Positions 52,118 through 63,106 of a stretch of DNA of 64,000 nt are shown here, piece by piece; the stretch's first letter is position 1, and each line of letters opens with the position of its first letter. The stretch is from positions 2,294,001 to 2,358,000 of the forward strand of contig JAKJHU010000016.1 of the NCBI GenBank assembly GCA_022316685.1, in the 5' to 3' direction. The notes under the pieces were generated by a model, which was given only the letters and a program-made list of their open reading frames with translations, was not told the DNA's origin and did not search any database. A program made the position numbers and the translations under genes. This DNA comes from Progne subis subis. Lineage: Eukaryota > Chordata > Aves > Passeriformes > Hirundinidae.

Positions 52118-52735
52118 CACACTTCCACCATTTGATGAATCCCTAAATTCCCTCTCTGTTGGATCTTAATATTTCCAGATAATGGGATGGGACTGCCAGG
52201 AGACATATCCCGAGCTTTTATTGTAACATCATCCTCAATACAGGGTGAGACAAGTGAAAGATGGCAACAGCTCACATCTTGCCAACAGCAGCTGAAATTC
52301 TCTGCCTAACAAGGCCTTTAAAAAGTTTTCTAATCAATAGCAAATTGCTAAAAGCTTACAGGCATTTACATAAAACAATCATTAAAACTACATCTATACC
52401 TTATATCTAACAATAACTCCTTGTTTCATATTTCTTACTACTCAGAAACTTTTTATACTCCTCTATAAACAGAACACAGAGCCTCATTATTAAACTTTTC
52501 TATTATCTTGCTTAACATATTTTTCTACTTGCTAAGGCCTAACTCTACACAGCACAAAAACAGTCTTATTGTTCTGTGTCCTTATTCTTGTATCCTTTTA
52601 ACTTTAGGCCTACACCTCAACTGCTGTGAGAGTTTTCTGCTCTTTTTCTATTTCCCACTCCCCTCTTCATTGGTCAGGATTTTTGACGTGGAGTCCAGTC
52701 TCGCTGTGCATGCTTGGGCTTTTTCTTAGCAGGTG
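52118..52735 (-). mobile_element. ERV LTR-like element, minus orientation
   Basis: Read on the minus strand the signals come in LTR order. CCAAT is the complement of ATTGG at 52669-52673. TATAAAAAG is the complement of CTTTTTATA at about 52450-52459. AATAAA is the complement of TTTATT at 52217-52222. About 100 bases of U5-like sequence follow. The overall sequence also resembles avian LTRs I recognise, but I cannot name the family. The boundaries are approximate, since no clear TG/CA ends or target duplication were found. Bases 52118-52151 match 56133-56166 in inverted orientation, supporting that this is repeat-derived. No viral coding sequence was recognised beside it. Confidence 0.55.
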
Positions 52736-53435
52736 AGAACACCGTTTCAAATGAAAGGACTGTGCTGAATGGGCTGAGCTGCCAGGCACAAAGCTCCCTC
52801 GTGCCAGGGACTAGCAGGAATGCAATGGGGAGAGCCTAGGGAGGACACAGCCCCTTTCTGCCCCTCATAGTCTAGGTGGGCTACATGCTGAAGAAAGGGC
52901 TGCACCCACACAGAGGTATCCAGTGCTGCTTCTTGTCTTCTCCATCCCTGTGCAGTGTGACTCCCCTGGCAGCGCTGCCAGGCATTCCCCGCTGGCTGTT
53001 TCAGCAGGGTGGGACTCGTGGTTCAGCCAGCATAACTCCCTGACATATTTCTGACTAGAGATAAGCTCAGTCCCGAGGGGAACATACCTCAGAGAGCAGC
53101 TGCTTGCTGCTCATCCTACCCCCTGCACCAGCTGCACATCTCCAGAGCACCAGATGCACACAGGCGCTCTCATGGTGTCTATGCAATGATCTGAACATTT
53201 TCAGTATTGAACCATTTTCCCATTCTAGTTGAACAGGACTACTACTCATTTCCTAAGCCTGTGTCAGGCTGATGAGGACAACTGCACACAACTACAGTTT
53301 TAAGTCTCCCTGAGAGAATCTCCCTCTTGCAAAACACTGTGCTCCTCCACTGTGCTCCTTGGCTGTTCAGTGTCCTAGAGGTTAAGAGTGAAACACCAGC
53401 TGTAAGGACACTTCTAGACCTTTTGAAAACTATCT
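52736..53435. other. Unique sequence, slightly GC-richer, no gene seen
   Basis: About 700 bases between the LTR-like element and a CR1 fragment. The longest frame is 60 codons, on the minus strand. I recognise nothing in it. Confidence 0.5.
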
Positions 53436-53850
53436 CATGGAATGTTCAGGGTTGTAAAGGACCTCTGGAGATCATCTCATCCAAACCTCCTACTCAAGCA
53501 GGGTCACCGGTCACCCAAAGCAGGTGACACAGGAATTCCTCCAAGTGGGATTTGAATGTCTCCAGAGATACACGACATCTCCACAACCTCCCTGGGCTCC
53601 AGTGCTCTGCCACCCTCAGTGTAAAAAGTTCTTCCCACTGAAATGCAGCTTCTGATGATTTAGTTTATCACCTTTGCTCCTTGTCCTGTCACTGGGCACC
53701 ACTGAAGACAGTCTGGCACCATACTCTCCACAACTGCCTTTGAAGTATTTATAGGCAGTGATTAGATCCTCTCTCAGTCTTCTTCAATCTTTCCTCACAA
53801 GAGAGATGCTGCAGACCCCTAATCACCTTTGTGGCCCTCCCCTCCATGTA
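53436..53850 (-). mobile_element. CR1 LINE fragment, 3' region, minus strand
   Basis: The plus strand reads as the reverse complement of the CR1 3' portion. Diagnostic segments appear in the right order: GGACCTCTGGAGATCATCT, AAGCAGGGTCACC, TTTGAATGTCTCCAGAGA, CCTTGTCCTGTCACTGGGCA and ATCCTCTCTCAGTCTTCTTC. The match stops abruptly at about 53850, where the element is 5' truncated. The octamer tail is not preserved at its 3' end. Many substitutions mark it as an old, inactive copy, of a different CR1 subfamily from the fragments at 27.7 and 36.2 kb. Confidence 0.9.
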
Positions 53851-54471
53851 ATCTCAATCATACGGCCACGAGAGTTAATGTGGCCCATGGAAACCCTGCT
53901 TAAACTGCCTGTAAACTGATGTGTGGGTCTATGTCCACAGCAGGTCCTGCTCCTCTGTGCAGGGGAGGTGCTTTGAAGCACACTGTGGATTTTGTCCAGC
54001 CTCTGTACACAGATAGCCTTTGGGGGTGGGCTAGTGCTCTGAAACAGGCTCTGGGATGGCAAGGCAGAGAAGATGAAACCCCCTGAATCTCACCCAGACA
54101 GAGCCAGCTCGCTCTGGGAAAACTGCCTGGGTGTCACACAGGCTGGGCAAAGGCTTGCTGTGTCCAGGCTGGCTCTGGGGGTCCATCTACATCCCTTCAC
54201 CAAATAGCAGGCACAGTCCGAATCCAACAGAGTCACGGGATCTCAATTCAGTTCAGTATTCTATCTGTAGATTCAAAAGACACAAATATTTTCAGAACCA
54301 CATGTTGGATTTTTTTTTTTTTTTTCAATCACATATTGGTAATCAAAAAGGCTTTTGAAATGCATCTGCACTTAACATTTGTTTCTTTATTTGTTTCCAA
54401 AGAACAAAAAGAAACATTCCAACGTTCCTAAAACAGCTGAGATTTGGGATTAAATGTTTTTTTTCTGGGAA

Positions 54472-54490
54472 AAAGTGAGTGACTCACTTT
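54472..54490. promoter_or_regulatory. 19-bp palindrome containing an AP-1 (TRE) consensus
   Basis: AAAGTGAGTGACTCACTTT is a perfect inverted repeat around its central base. It contains TGACTCA (54480-54486), the consensus for AP-1 (Fos/Jun) and related bZIP factors. A lone site can occur by chance; the full symmetry is what stands out. No function is shown. Confidence 0.4.
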
Positions 54491-54868
54491 CATTTACTGA
54501 TAGAATCTAGTTGTCCAGAAATGTCCACAAATTTTAGGTTTAGAAGAACTGCACGAACAGTATTCTCATCCCACTTTTAATTTTGGATTCTGAGAACAAA
54601 AACATACCTGATTTATGAGACACTTCTAGAAATGTGAGTTAATTATTGGGAGCTAACTACAGATTTTGGTGGCATAAATTTCCTACCTAATTTCCCATAA
54701 ATTTCCCTGATCCTAAGATCAGTTGACTTAGGAGGTGTGAACAGGTTAATAATATCCAAATTATTGATTATTTTCCATATTTAAAATAAAAGAGTGGAAT
54801 ATTTTTACAAGACAAAGAAAAAATGATAGCTGAAAATGTGAGGAGAATTTGAAAGTGAGATTTTAATT

Positions 54869-54934
54869 TAAAAAAACCAAAAAAAAAAAAAAAAAACCAC
54901 CCAAAAAAAAAAAAAACCAAAAAAACAAAACCCC
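54869..54934. repeat. A-rich tract with CC interruptions
   Basis: About 66 bases of A runs broken by CC, CCACCC and CAAAACCCC. It has the same composition class as 14188-14262 and 62231-62309. Confidence 0.85.
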
Positions 54935-55365
54935 GAGGAGAATATTTTTTTTAAAATAAAAGTCAATAAAATTCCAAAGTATATGTTTTTGAACAGATCC
55001 ATAGTACTTTTAAATGAGAGATTAATCTGCTTTGAATTGATTCACTGAATTAAAACATTGCCTTTTCTAAGCAAATCCTGATGCATTTTTCACAGAGCTT
55101 GGCAAAATTTCCATTAGAGCACGTGTGTTTTTAATTAGGCCTTGTGCTGGGAAGAGGCTGACTGTGATTTAAATGATCAAGATGGAGCATCTTGTTTTTA
55201 AGAGAGAATAATAGTGGGTCATTGGACTGCGGGGTATGAGTTCAGAAGGCAGGAGTATTTGACTGCCTATGAAGTTTCTATTTGGATCTAGGAGTACATC
55301 AGAAAACTCCATAAACCTGGATGGAAAATCATTAAAATTTGTTGTAAGGTTGAGAGAGGGATGTT

Positions 55366-55425
55366 TAACTAGATGACCTCCAGGAGTTCCTTCCAACCTC
55401 AACCATTCTGTGGGTCTGTGGGTCT
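55366..55425 (+). mobile_element. CR1 LINE 3' terminus with octamer tail, plus strand
   Basis: TTTAACTAGATGACCTCC, then CCTTCCAACCTCAACC and the octamers ATTCTGTG/GGTCTGTG/GGTCTT (55406-55427), form the classical CR1 3' end, which finishes in short octamer repeats instead of poly(A). Only about 60 bases remain, so this is a severely 5'-truncated copy. It is the only CR1 in the window in plus orientation and the only one keeping its tail. Confidence 0.85.
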
Positions 55426-55427
55426 TC

Positions 55428-56132
55428 GAAGTAACCAAGAAAATTCTTCTGGTGAGCAGACTGATCCTGACAGAAATTCTGCAAGGGCTTTCAGTCTCTA
55501 CTTGAATTTTTTCACATCAGAGAAAAGTACTGGCCTTGGTAATGGCAGGGAAGAAAACCAAAACTAAAGGTTTGAAAATTGTTTATTTTCCCACAAGTAT
55601 TAGGAGGATCAGCCAAATGAATACACTGGAGGATTTTTTTTCCTCTTTTCAGACTGCATTAACTTTCAGCCAGAGCTATGTTGGATTATTTCTAGCTCAT
55701 AAGCTGGACCTCCTTTTGCCTCCCCTAACACTGTCATTAAACAGTAACACTATCTGGCAGCAACAAACAGCACAAAATAAGTCTAGGATTATCCAAGAGC
55801 ACACACAGCTGAGAACATTCAAAACCAGCTGGCAAATGTTTGGAGTTACTCCAGATTCTCATAGTTGTCTTCCTTAATGCAGGCAAAGGTAACAAATGTG
55901 TGAGAGGGACCAAAGACTTCTGGTTTGCTCCCATGCTGTGCTTTAGCCATCAACTCAGAATATTCCGTGGTTCTGTGAGATTGATTATTGGGTTAGCTTT
56001 GCTAACAGGAGCACACAGCAATATTCTTTCCTTAAACCCCTTGAATTCTGTTGAATTTCAGCAAATGGTAGTTTGCTGAACACAAAGTTTAAAAAAAAAA
56101 AAAACAAAACAAACAAAACAACATGGAGAGGT
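55428..56132. other. Unique sequence, no gene seen
   Basis: Two frames of 113 and 79 codons occur here without a recognised domain. An A-rich tract with CAAA units lies at about 56089-56119, immediately before the repeat-derived piece at 56133. Confidence 0.45.
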
Positions 56133-56166
56133 GGAATTTAGGGATTCATCAAATGAGGGAAGTGTG
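56133..56166 (+). repeat. Short dispersed-repeat piece matching 52118-52151 inverted
   Basis: These 34 bases match the reverse complement of 52118-52151 at 32 positions, including 23 identical in a row. Weaker similarity extends some bases leftward (the AACA/GAGAG words). Chance is very unlikely, so this is probably a remnant of the same ERV or LTR family as the 52.1-52.7 kb element. The A-rich tract just upstream may belong to the insertion. Confidence 0.6.
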
Positions 56167-59100
56167 TGCCAGGAGGGAAATGTTCTTCATACGTATCTTA
56201 TCAAAGTGGTTGCATGTGACTTATTGTCATTCCGCTCAAAGGACCGCGCTAAACCAGTCCTCCAAACCTGAATTCTTGGCTTATTGCCATGAGAAAAGCC
56301 CTGACTCACAAAAACAAGTCCTTAAGCAAAGGACTTGTTGCTTTCATACAGCTTTTGCAGAAGGAAAGACTTCAGACAGGCATTGCCTGACACTATAACC
56401 TGTTTCTCTGCCTTGTGGTGAATCTGTGCTTCATACACAAATGTGGAAGTCCCCATGCTTCCCTCTCACTTGAGACTGCTCATTGCTTGGAGCTGCAGTC
56501 CAATTCAGCAAATGGAAGAAATGCTGGATTGCCCCCAAACACACCAAGGCTGGGCAGCAGCCGGCTGCTCCACATGACACTGCTAAAAGAAAAATTGTGA
56601 ATGTTGTATTATTATGTATTTCTACTATTTCTAATTGTCTTCAAAGGGGAGGCATATTTTTGAGATCAAGCACAGCTGCTTCTCCCCCATCTCCCCAGCC
56701 TTACCAAGGTACTCCTGCAGACTTGGGATAAGGAATCACATACCCAGTGGAATGTTGAGGTTATCAGGTATTGTGAGCTTCTGCCCTTTGGCCTGTGTGT
56801 TTTCTCTGTGAGTAGGTAGATGTGAAAATAATCTTCTGGCTAAGTTTATCAGTGAAGTGTTGGTAAGTGTAGGTGAAGTCCTGTAGCTCTTGGTCTCAGA
56901 GCTCTGAAGAGCAGAGTTAAAATGCTCCCTGGTTAGGGAGGTCTTGCTGCTCTGAAATGAGGTATTCAGTTCAGCCTGACCACAGGGCTTTGTGGAGACC
57001 ATCTGTGTCCCTTTGTGAGGACAATTTGGACAGAAGCTGCTGATTTCTGTGGGGGTAACACACCACTAGGAGTCATGAGGCAAAAAAAGGGAGCTCTGCT
57101 TCTTTCAGGATGCACCTTCTCTGGACTCTAAGTGTGGTGAAGAGCCTTAGTATTTCCACTGGCAAGGGCTCTGAGAGGAGCTCTGTGTTGCAAGACAGAG
57201 AAAAAGATAACCAATTGCTTAACATTCATAGTATGGCAGGACCCAGGAGCCCAAGTCAGCCTCAGGGCTCCCTTGTGCTAACCTTCATTCAAACACTCTT
57301 TGTCCTTTATCCTATTTACCTGTGAAAAGGTCTCCTCTCCTGTTTTTAGCTTTGTACAACTTTGTTTGATTTTTTTTTTTTTTTTTCCCTTTCTTTCTCA
57401 GGGGCTTGTCACCTCTTTCTTTGCCTCTTTTCTGAAAATCAGTAGAGAAAACAGAAAAAAATATTTAATGTAATGTGTTTCCTGGATTTTATGTAGTGAC
57501 TAAGTTACAAAGAACACCCCCTGCTAGGGAAAAGTTCCTCTGAGATCTTCCTTTTATTGTAATAGGAATGGTTTGAATGAGCAGTGATTTTTGTTTCTTT
57601 TTAAGGACATTTTCTGAATAAACAATTTTAGTTGGAAATATTTCCTTGACTCCCTTACGACATTGAGAATACTGGTTGCAAAACTTACCATCTGAACTAT
57701 TTAATAACTTATTACTCTGTTTTGCAAACTTATCTTCATTCTGATGTTGTAACTTGGCTATCTCCATGGACAGCTGAGGGCTGCTTCATTGCAGGTATAA
57801 ATTGCCCAAAGTCTGAGTAAGGAACTGGAGGAGAAAAAATTGCAAGCTGAGAGGGCTAGTTATGAATTTGGCTGGGACATCCAAGGAAACATCATTTCCA
57901 GGCTTTCATTCCAAGGTACTGATGTGCAGACTGAGAAAAACCTGAGTGCAGTGGAACCAGCCAGCTCCACTGTGCCCCAATTTGATTATTGCTATAAATT
58001 GTCAAGTCTTTAGGAAGCAAACTGTAAGTTAAGCAGTGTTGAAGGAACAGCTGGCAGTCTGTACTGTCCGTTACACAGTCATGGCTGAGGAGCTGCAGAT
58101 CCTTGTTTGCACACAGTGACACACAGGTGACACTGCAGCGCTTTCTTCCATAGCGGGCCCCCTCCTCCTCTGGGGCCAGAGTTTGCTGCTGTTTTATGAG
58201 TTGAGCAAACAGATTGAGCAGCAGATCTGGATGGCAGGGAGCCACCAGGGACCTACTCTCTTCAAGAACCGACCCAGTGAGTGCTGGAGAGCTGGGAAAA
58301 CCCTTGAGACGAATCTTCCAAAAAACTGACTTCCCAGCTTCCCATTCTCCTCCCCATCAATCTCGTCCTGTTCCAATACCTGTGCCCCCTTCAATCCAAA
58401 CCCCTCGTGTTTTAGGCCAGGCAGAGCCTGGATCCAGGCACAAATGACTAATGACAGCAAAGGGGGTGGGGCAGGATCTGGGTTTCAAAGTTAAGCCCTG
58501 AGATAAGGGAAGTTCTGGTCATTTGAGCAAACAAACTTTGGACGAGTAAGGAAAGTTCTGGGAAGAACAAATGAATGGATAAATAAACAGATAAAGTGCC
58601 TGTGTGAAGTTTTAAATAGAGTCAGCTGCTCCATGAAAACAGGAAGCCTTTAAAATATGAGGAGAAAGAGACATTTGTTTTCAGTATGCAGAAAAAAACG
58701 GCCTCGACACTTTTATTTCCACTCCCAGCGCACATGAGTGTAGGAGCAGGTTTCTGCTCTAACGAGGCCAGGGAGACAGGGTTCAAGCTTGAAGCTTGAG
58801 CAAGTCCCTGTGGATGAAGGGTAGAGCTGTGTGTGTTTTAAGATGAAGGCTGAATCAAGCCTCAGCACTACTGAGATCATTACATTTTTTTCTCCCTATC
58901 ACTTGCTTATTATTTTTTCTTAATTAACTTTTCTTGAACGGAAATACTTTTAAGCAGCAGGACTGGCTATAAATAGCTTTGAGCGATCAGTTTGAAGGAA
59001 TATGGAAAAGAGTTATCTGCATTTATTGCATTTATCTGCTTTTGCATTTCACTGATCTGTTTCAAGTTCAATGTTTCCCAGTTTTTCATTCATATAATAG

Positions 59101-62100
59101 AAGTCCTCACTTAAATACATTTTAAGTATCTTCTTGATATAGACATATAGATATCCTATTTCTGATGTAAAATGACATATTTTTCTGTTTGTTTATTTAT
59201 TCACAAGAAGAGCAAATAAAACTTAAATTGTAAAGTGTACTGCATTAAGAGAACCCTAAGAATCTCCTTAACAATATTTGTAAGTGTTTCCTTGTGAAGA
59301 AGTTTATGAAATGTGTTTAAATATTTATGGAATTTTAAAAATGAAGCATTAATTGGCAAACAACTTAATTAAAATGCTTTCTCGAGTAATTAGGAGCAAA
59401 TACCTTCCTCTCTATTTTGCATACCATTTGTCTTATTCTCTGTTTGATAAAGCCTGCCTGTCAGTCAAACTTTGCTGCAGGTAATTTTTTTTAGCTCTGT
59501 GGGGAAAATGTTCAAAAATTACATCTGAATTTAAAATATTTTTATTATCATTTTTTGTCTAACAAATTCTCCTTTTTACTTCATCTCCTATATGTCCCAG
59601 TAAAGCATCATCCTGGGAATTTAGGGCCTGAAGATGAAATTCTGCATCAAGGCATTACTGAGTTTCCAAAAATGCTCTCCTGAGAACAAACTGAATCAAT
59701 CTAGAGTCAACAAACAGTGCAGTTAATTAATGAGTACACCATAAGGGAGCTTTTTTAAACAATGTTGACTGCTGCTGCCTCAGGACCAATAGCACCAGAA
59801 GTTATTGCTGGTTTCAAAGAAGTGATTCTTAGGGTTCCCCCAAGGCACCTTTTGCTTACATTAGCTATTTACTACAACTTTTCCTCTTATTTGCACCCTA
59901 GGGAAAGTATACTTATTTGCTAAATTACTTTTTAAGTGATGCTTCTTCATGCCAGTAGCCTGAGGTATATGAGGGAAGATGCTGCAGCATAAATATGAGC
60001 AGAAACTGAGCTGCTTTAAAGCAAAGTGCAAAGAAAACCTCTGAGCTGGACACCATCCAAGCAGTGCTTCCAAGCCAAGCTGAACCTGGGAGAGCCCCAG
60101 GGGCCAGCTGCACTCCCAGCCAGCTGTGTGTCACCAGGGGCCACAAACCCACCGAAGTCCCCACAGGGAGCAGCCCTGCAGAACTCTTTGGAGAATCAGG
60201 ATGGAATAATGGAGAAATTCCCCCAGATTTCCAAACACTACAAGCCAGAGAAGCTGACTCAGTCCTAGGAGAGTGTTGCAAGTTTGCACCAGGTGAAATC
60301 GTGGCTAGCAGATTGTCTCCAACAATAACCCGAATGAATGGAATATTCCAAATACAGCCTTCCATACAAAAAAAAATCCAAACAACAAAATATTAAAAAT
60401 GGGACTGCATTTTTTGGGGGGTGACACTGCTACATTATGGCAAAGCAATGACAACATTTCTTGTGCAACTTTTGAAATTTCCCTTTCAGGCCACTCTGTA
60501 GGAGGAAGAAAAAAAAAAAATCTAAAGTAGGAGGCTGTGTTTACCAAACACCCTTCAGAACATAAGATGGGTGGATCATTGTGTTCTTGCAAAGTTATGT
60601 TTTCTTATCACAGCTATGTCATAAGAATTTAAAATTGTTATTAAGTAGGGTCAAACTATCACTGGCCTGATATAAAGTTGTATTTGTGTGTAACCAGTTT
60701 CAGATATTGGCTGAATTGCTGAAACTCCTTTTAAAAGATGCTGGCTGGTAATCATCCTTACCCCAGCCATGGCTGGAGCTTTTATAAATGTAACAGCATC
60801 TGTCATTCACACAATTTAAAGTGTTCCATGAAATCATTGTGTAGAATTATTATCTAAATCTGAATGGAGGAATTATATATTAATAATTCCAAGAGACTGC
60901 ACAAGCATTGCTTATAGCAATAATCAGCCAGTATTACTGATGGGATCTTGCTGGAAGGTATTTCCAGCCTTTGCATGCTTTTAGTAACATTTACTGAGAA
61001 ATCACCATTACTATAAATGTTTCAGTGTGGATTTCACTGATGTAATGTAATCTCTAAAAGTTAGAAATGGTTGAAGTTCGGGTTTGTTCCTGCTACAGAA
61101 TTTTGGCTAGATTTTTGTAGGACCAAGGAAAGCGTGATCATGAGCAGGATGGGGATGAAGTTGGATAAGCCTTCATGTTTCTAGAGGGCATGCTTTGCAA
61201 AGTGTTCAGGCAGGTTGGAAAAGAAAGGATCCTGCAAAATGCAGCCTTTGTTCCCAGAGAGAAAACAGTGAAATCTGTGCCAGGAGGGCAAGTGCAATCT
61301 AAATCCAGGAAGCTAAATTCAGTAATTTAATTCTCTTATGTTTATGTCTGGTTTTGTTAATTTCCTGTAAATTTGAAGGGACTTTGCAGCACAGGCACCA
61401 TGACAGGGTCTAACCCGAGCAACGACCATCTGCTGGAAGGGAAAGACCTCTTGCCACAGAGGCTCAAGCACATGGCACACGAGCCTTGTGCAGCTGGCAG
61501 CTGAGCATGGGGATGCTGTTTCTTTGGAGCTCCTCCTGCCATTGCCACTATTTGTTTATTACTTGGGTTCCACTTTCCCCGAGTGAGCATGGCTGTGAGA
61601 TGCACACCAGAGTGGCTTCACCCAGAGACTGTGACCGGAGCTGGGGTATGAGGCGGCCACAGACTCTAATCTCAGTGGAGCTCCAGCAGATTTGGCTGCA
61701 GGGAAATGTTGACAAAAGTTGCCGTTTCCTTGATGCTGTTTTGGAGACAATTTTTCTTACCTCAGATGGCAGTCACTTTGGTCTTGAAGAAGACCAAGGA
61801 ATCAACATCAAGAAATTTTTAATTGTATTTTTGATGTTAATAACTTTTATTTGATTAAAACGTAGATCCATAGATTGCTTAAATATGAAAGAAAATTTGA
61901 TTAGAATGGATAGTGAGGTGGGAAGCTGAAGTACTTCTATTAAAAACAAACAGGAAAACCACATCAGATTTGTGCTGTAACTAGTGAAGGTTCTGATTTC
62001 AGTAGGCTCTCAGAGCACCTTTATGAAGCAACTTGTACACGCTGTTTTATATTTCTCAGTAATAAATGTTGCTCCTCACCCCAAATCTCAAATATAAATG

Positions 62101-62230
62101 TTTATTACACATAAAGGACATGACTTTAGGAGTGCTCATATCAAGCTTTTTCATAAACAACATTTTTTGTTCCAAATATAAACAAAAGCAATTCACATTT
62201 GACATTGATGCATTGAATATTACCTCAGTT

Positions 62231-62309
62231 AAAAAAAAAAAACCCAAACCAAAAACAACAACAAAAAACCCAACAACAAAAAACAACAACAACAACAAAA
62301 CCCCACCAA
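62231..62309. repeat. A-rich tract with AAC units and CCC interruptions
   Basis: About 79 bases of A with repeated CAA/CAACAA units and CCC interruptions. Its near mirror on the other strand (T-rich with GGG) lies at 62511-62550, about 200 bases away. Confidence 0.88.
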
Positions 62310-62510
62310 ACACTGGGTCATCTCTATACCTATTTCTTGATATTTAGTTAAAATTCACCTTATAGATATGTATCAGATTGCAAAAATTGGAGATGTCTGA
62401 AAAAGTTGGAGGGTTCCAGGTTATCTTATGCAATATTGTAGTAATGTGAACCACTAAAATCCTGGGACTGTGGGTTTTTTTCCTTTTCTTTGCAAAAATG
62501 ATTGTTAGTA

Positions 62511-62550
62511 TTTGGTTTTGGGTTTTTTTGGGTTTTTTTTTTTTTTTTTG
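62511..62550. repeat. T-rich tract with GGG interruptions
   Basis: TTTTGGG units followed by a run of about 17 T. As reverse complement it has the same composition as the nearby A/CCC tract at 62231-62309, so the pair could base-pair as an imperfect inverted repeat. Confidence 0.8.
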
Positions 62551-62791
62551 TCCTTGTATCCTTTCTGTTTGTGTTCTGTGTATCAGGGAAAGTACAGTAC
62601 TGCCTATCATTATGACCAAACCCAGGACTGAGCCAAAAACCAATGATTCTTATTTCTACAGATTAAGTATTGTAAGCAACACCAAAAATGCCTGTTCTTC
62701 TCATGGATATAATTTTATAGAAGTAAATCTAGGCAGTGGAACTCTGACAATATGACTCACGATGGTATGGTGAAAAAAAGGTTCTATAGCA

Positions 62792-63106
62792 CTATACGTT
62801 TTGTTTTTCTATGGAGCAGCCAACCACCTGTGCAAGGCACTGGGCTTTAGCCCTCAGTGTGTATGGGAAGAGGTCAACTATACTCTGTTCAATTACCAAA
62901 TTACTCAAAATTCCTAGTATGTGAAGAAAACTGTTAGCAACATTCTTTCTGGCATCACCTGCTGTCCTGTCTAATCTGTTTATAACAGCATTCCCACCCC
63001 AACATCTCCAGCCTTCTGTAGCAAATATGAAATACTCATGTTCCCAAATCCTTGCCTCCTCTCCTACTGGAGGTGGGAGTCCTGTCACCTCCTTTATAAA
63101 GTTCAT
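62792..63106 (-). pseudogene. Unidentified protein-like open frame, possibly decayed element ORF
   Basis: A 104-codon minus-strand frame with balanced composition. Its middle and C-terminal part (about residues 35-100) reads like a folded or helical protein: charged NRLDRTAGDARKN, then an aliphatic stretch LHILGILSNLVIEQSIVDL, then basic residues. The same frame stays open upstream for about 50 bases before a stop near 63155, and an adjacent frame also looks protein-like there. That could mean a frameshift in a decayed coding region. I cannot assign a family. Another protein-like minus frame lies at 63784-63981. A remnant of a retroelement internal region is one possibility; a chance open frame is the other. 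Confidence 0.2.

Larger units (their letters stand above)
53851..55365. other. Unique sequence with A/C-rich tract, no gene seen
   Basis: It contains a T run near 54310-54325, the AP-1-like palindrome at 54472-54490 and the A-rich tract at 54869-54934. No frame of interest occurs. Confidence 0.5.

Noticed and set aside
57892..58245. 117-codon minus-strand frame
   Set aside because: Composition is not unlike protein, but there are no motifs, no splice context and no neighbours to support a gene.
58770..58800. Overlapping TCAAGCTTGA palindromes
   Set aside because: Very short, a simple HindIII-type duplication with no further context.
59925..60365. 146-codon minus-strand frame
   Set aside because: The opposite strand is also open in two frames, which is typical of local stop-poor sequence; no domain or splice support was recognised.
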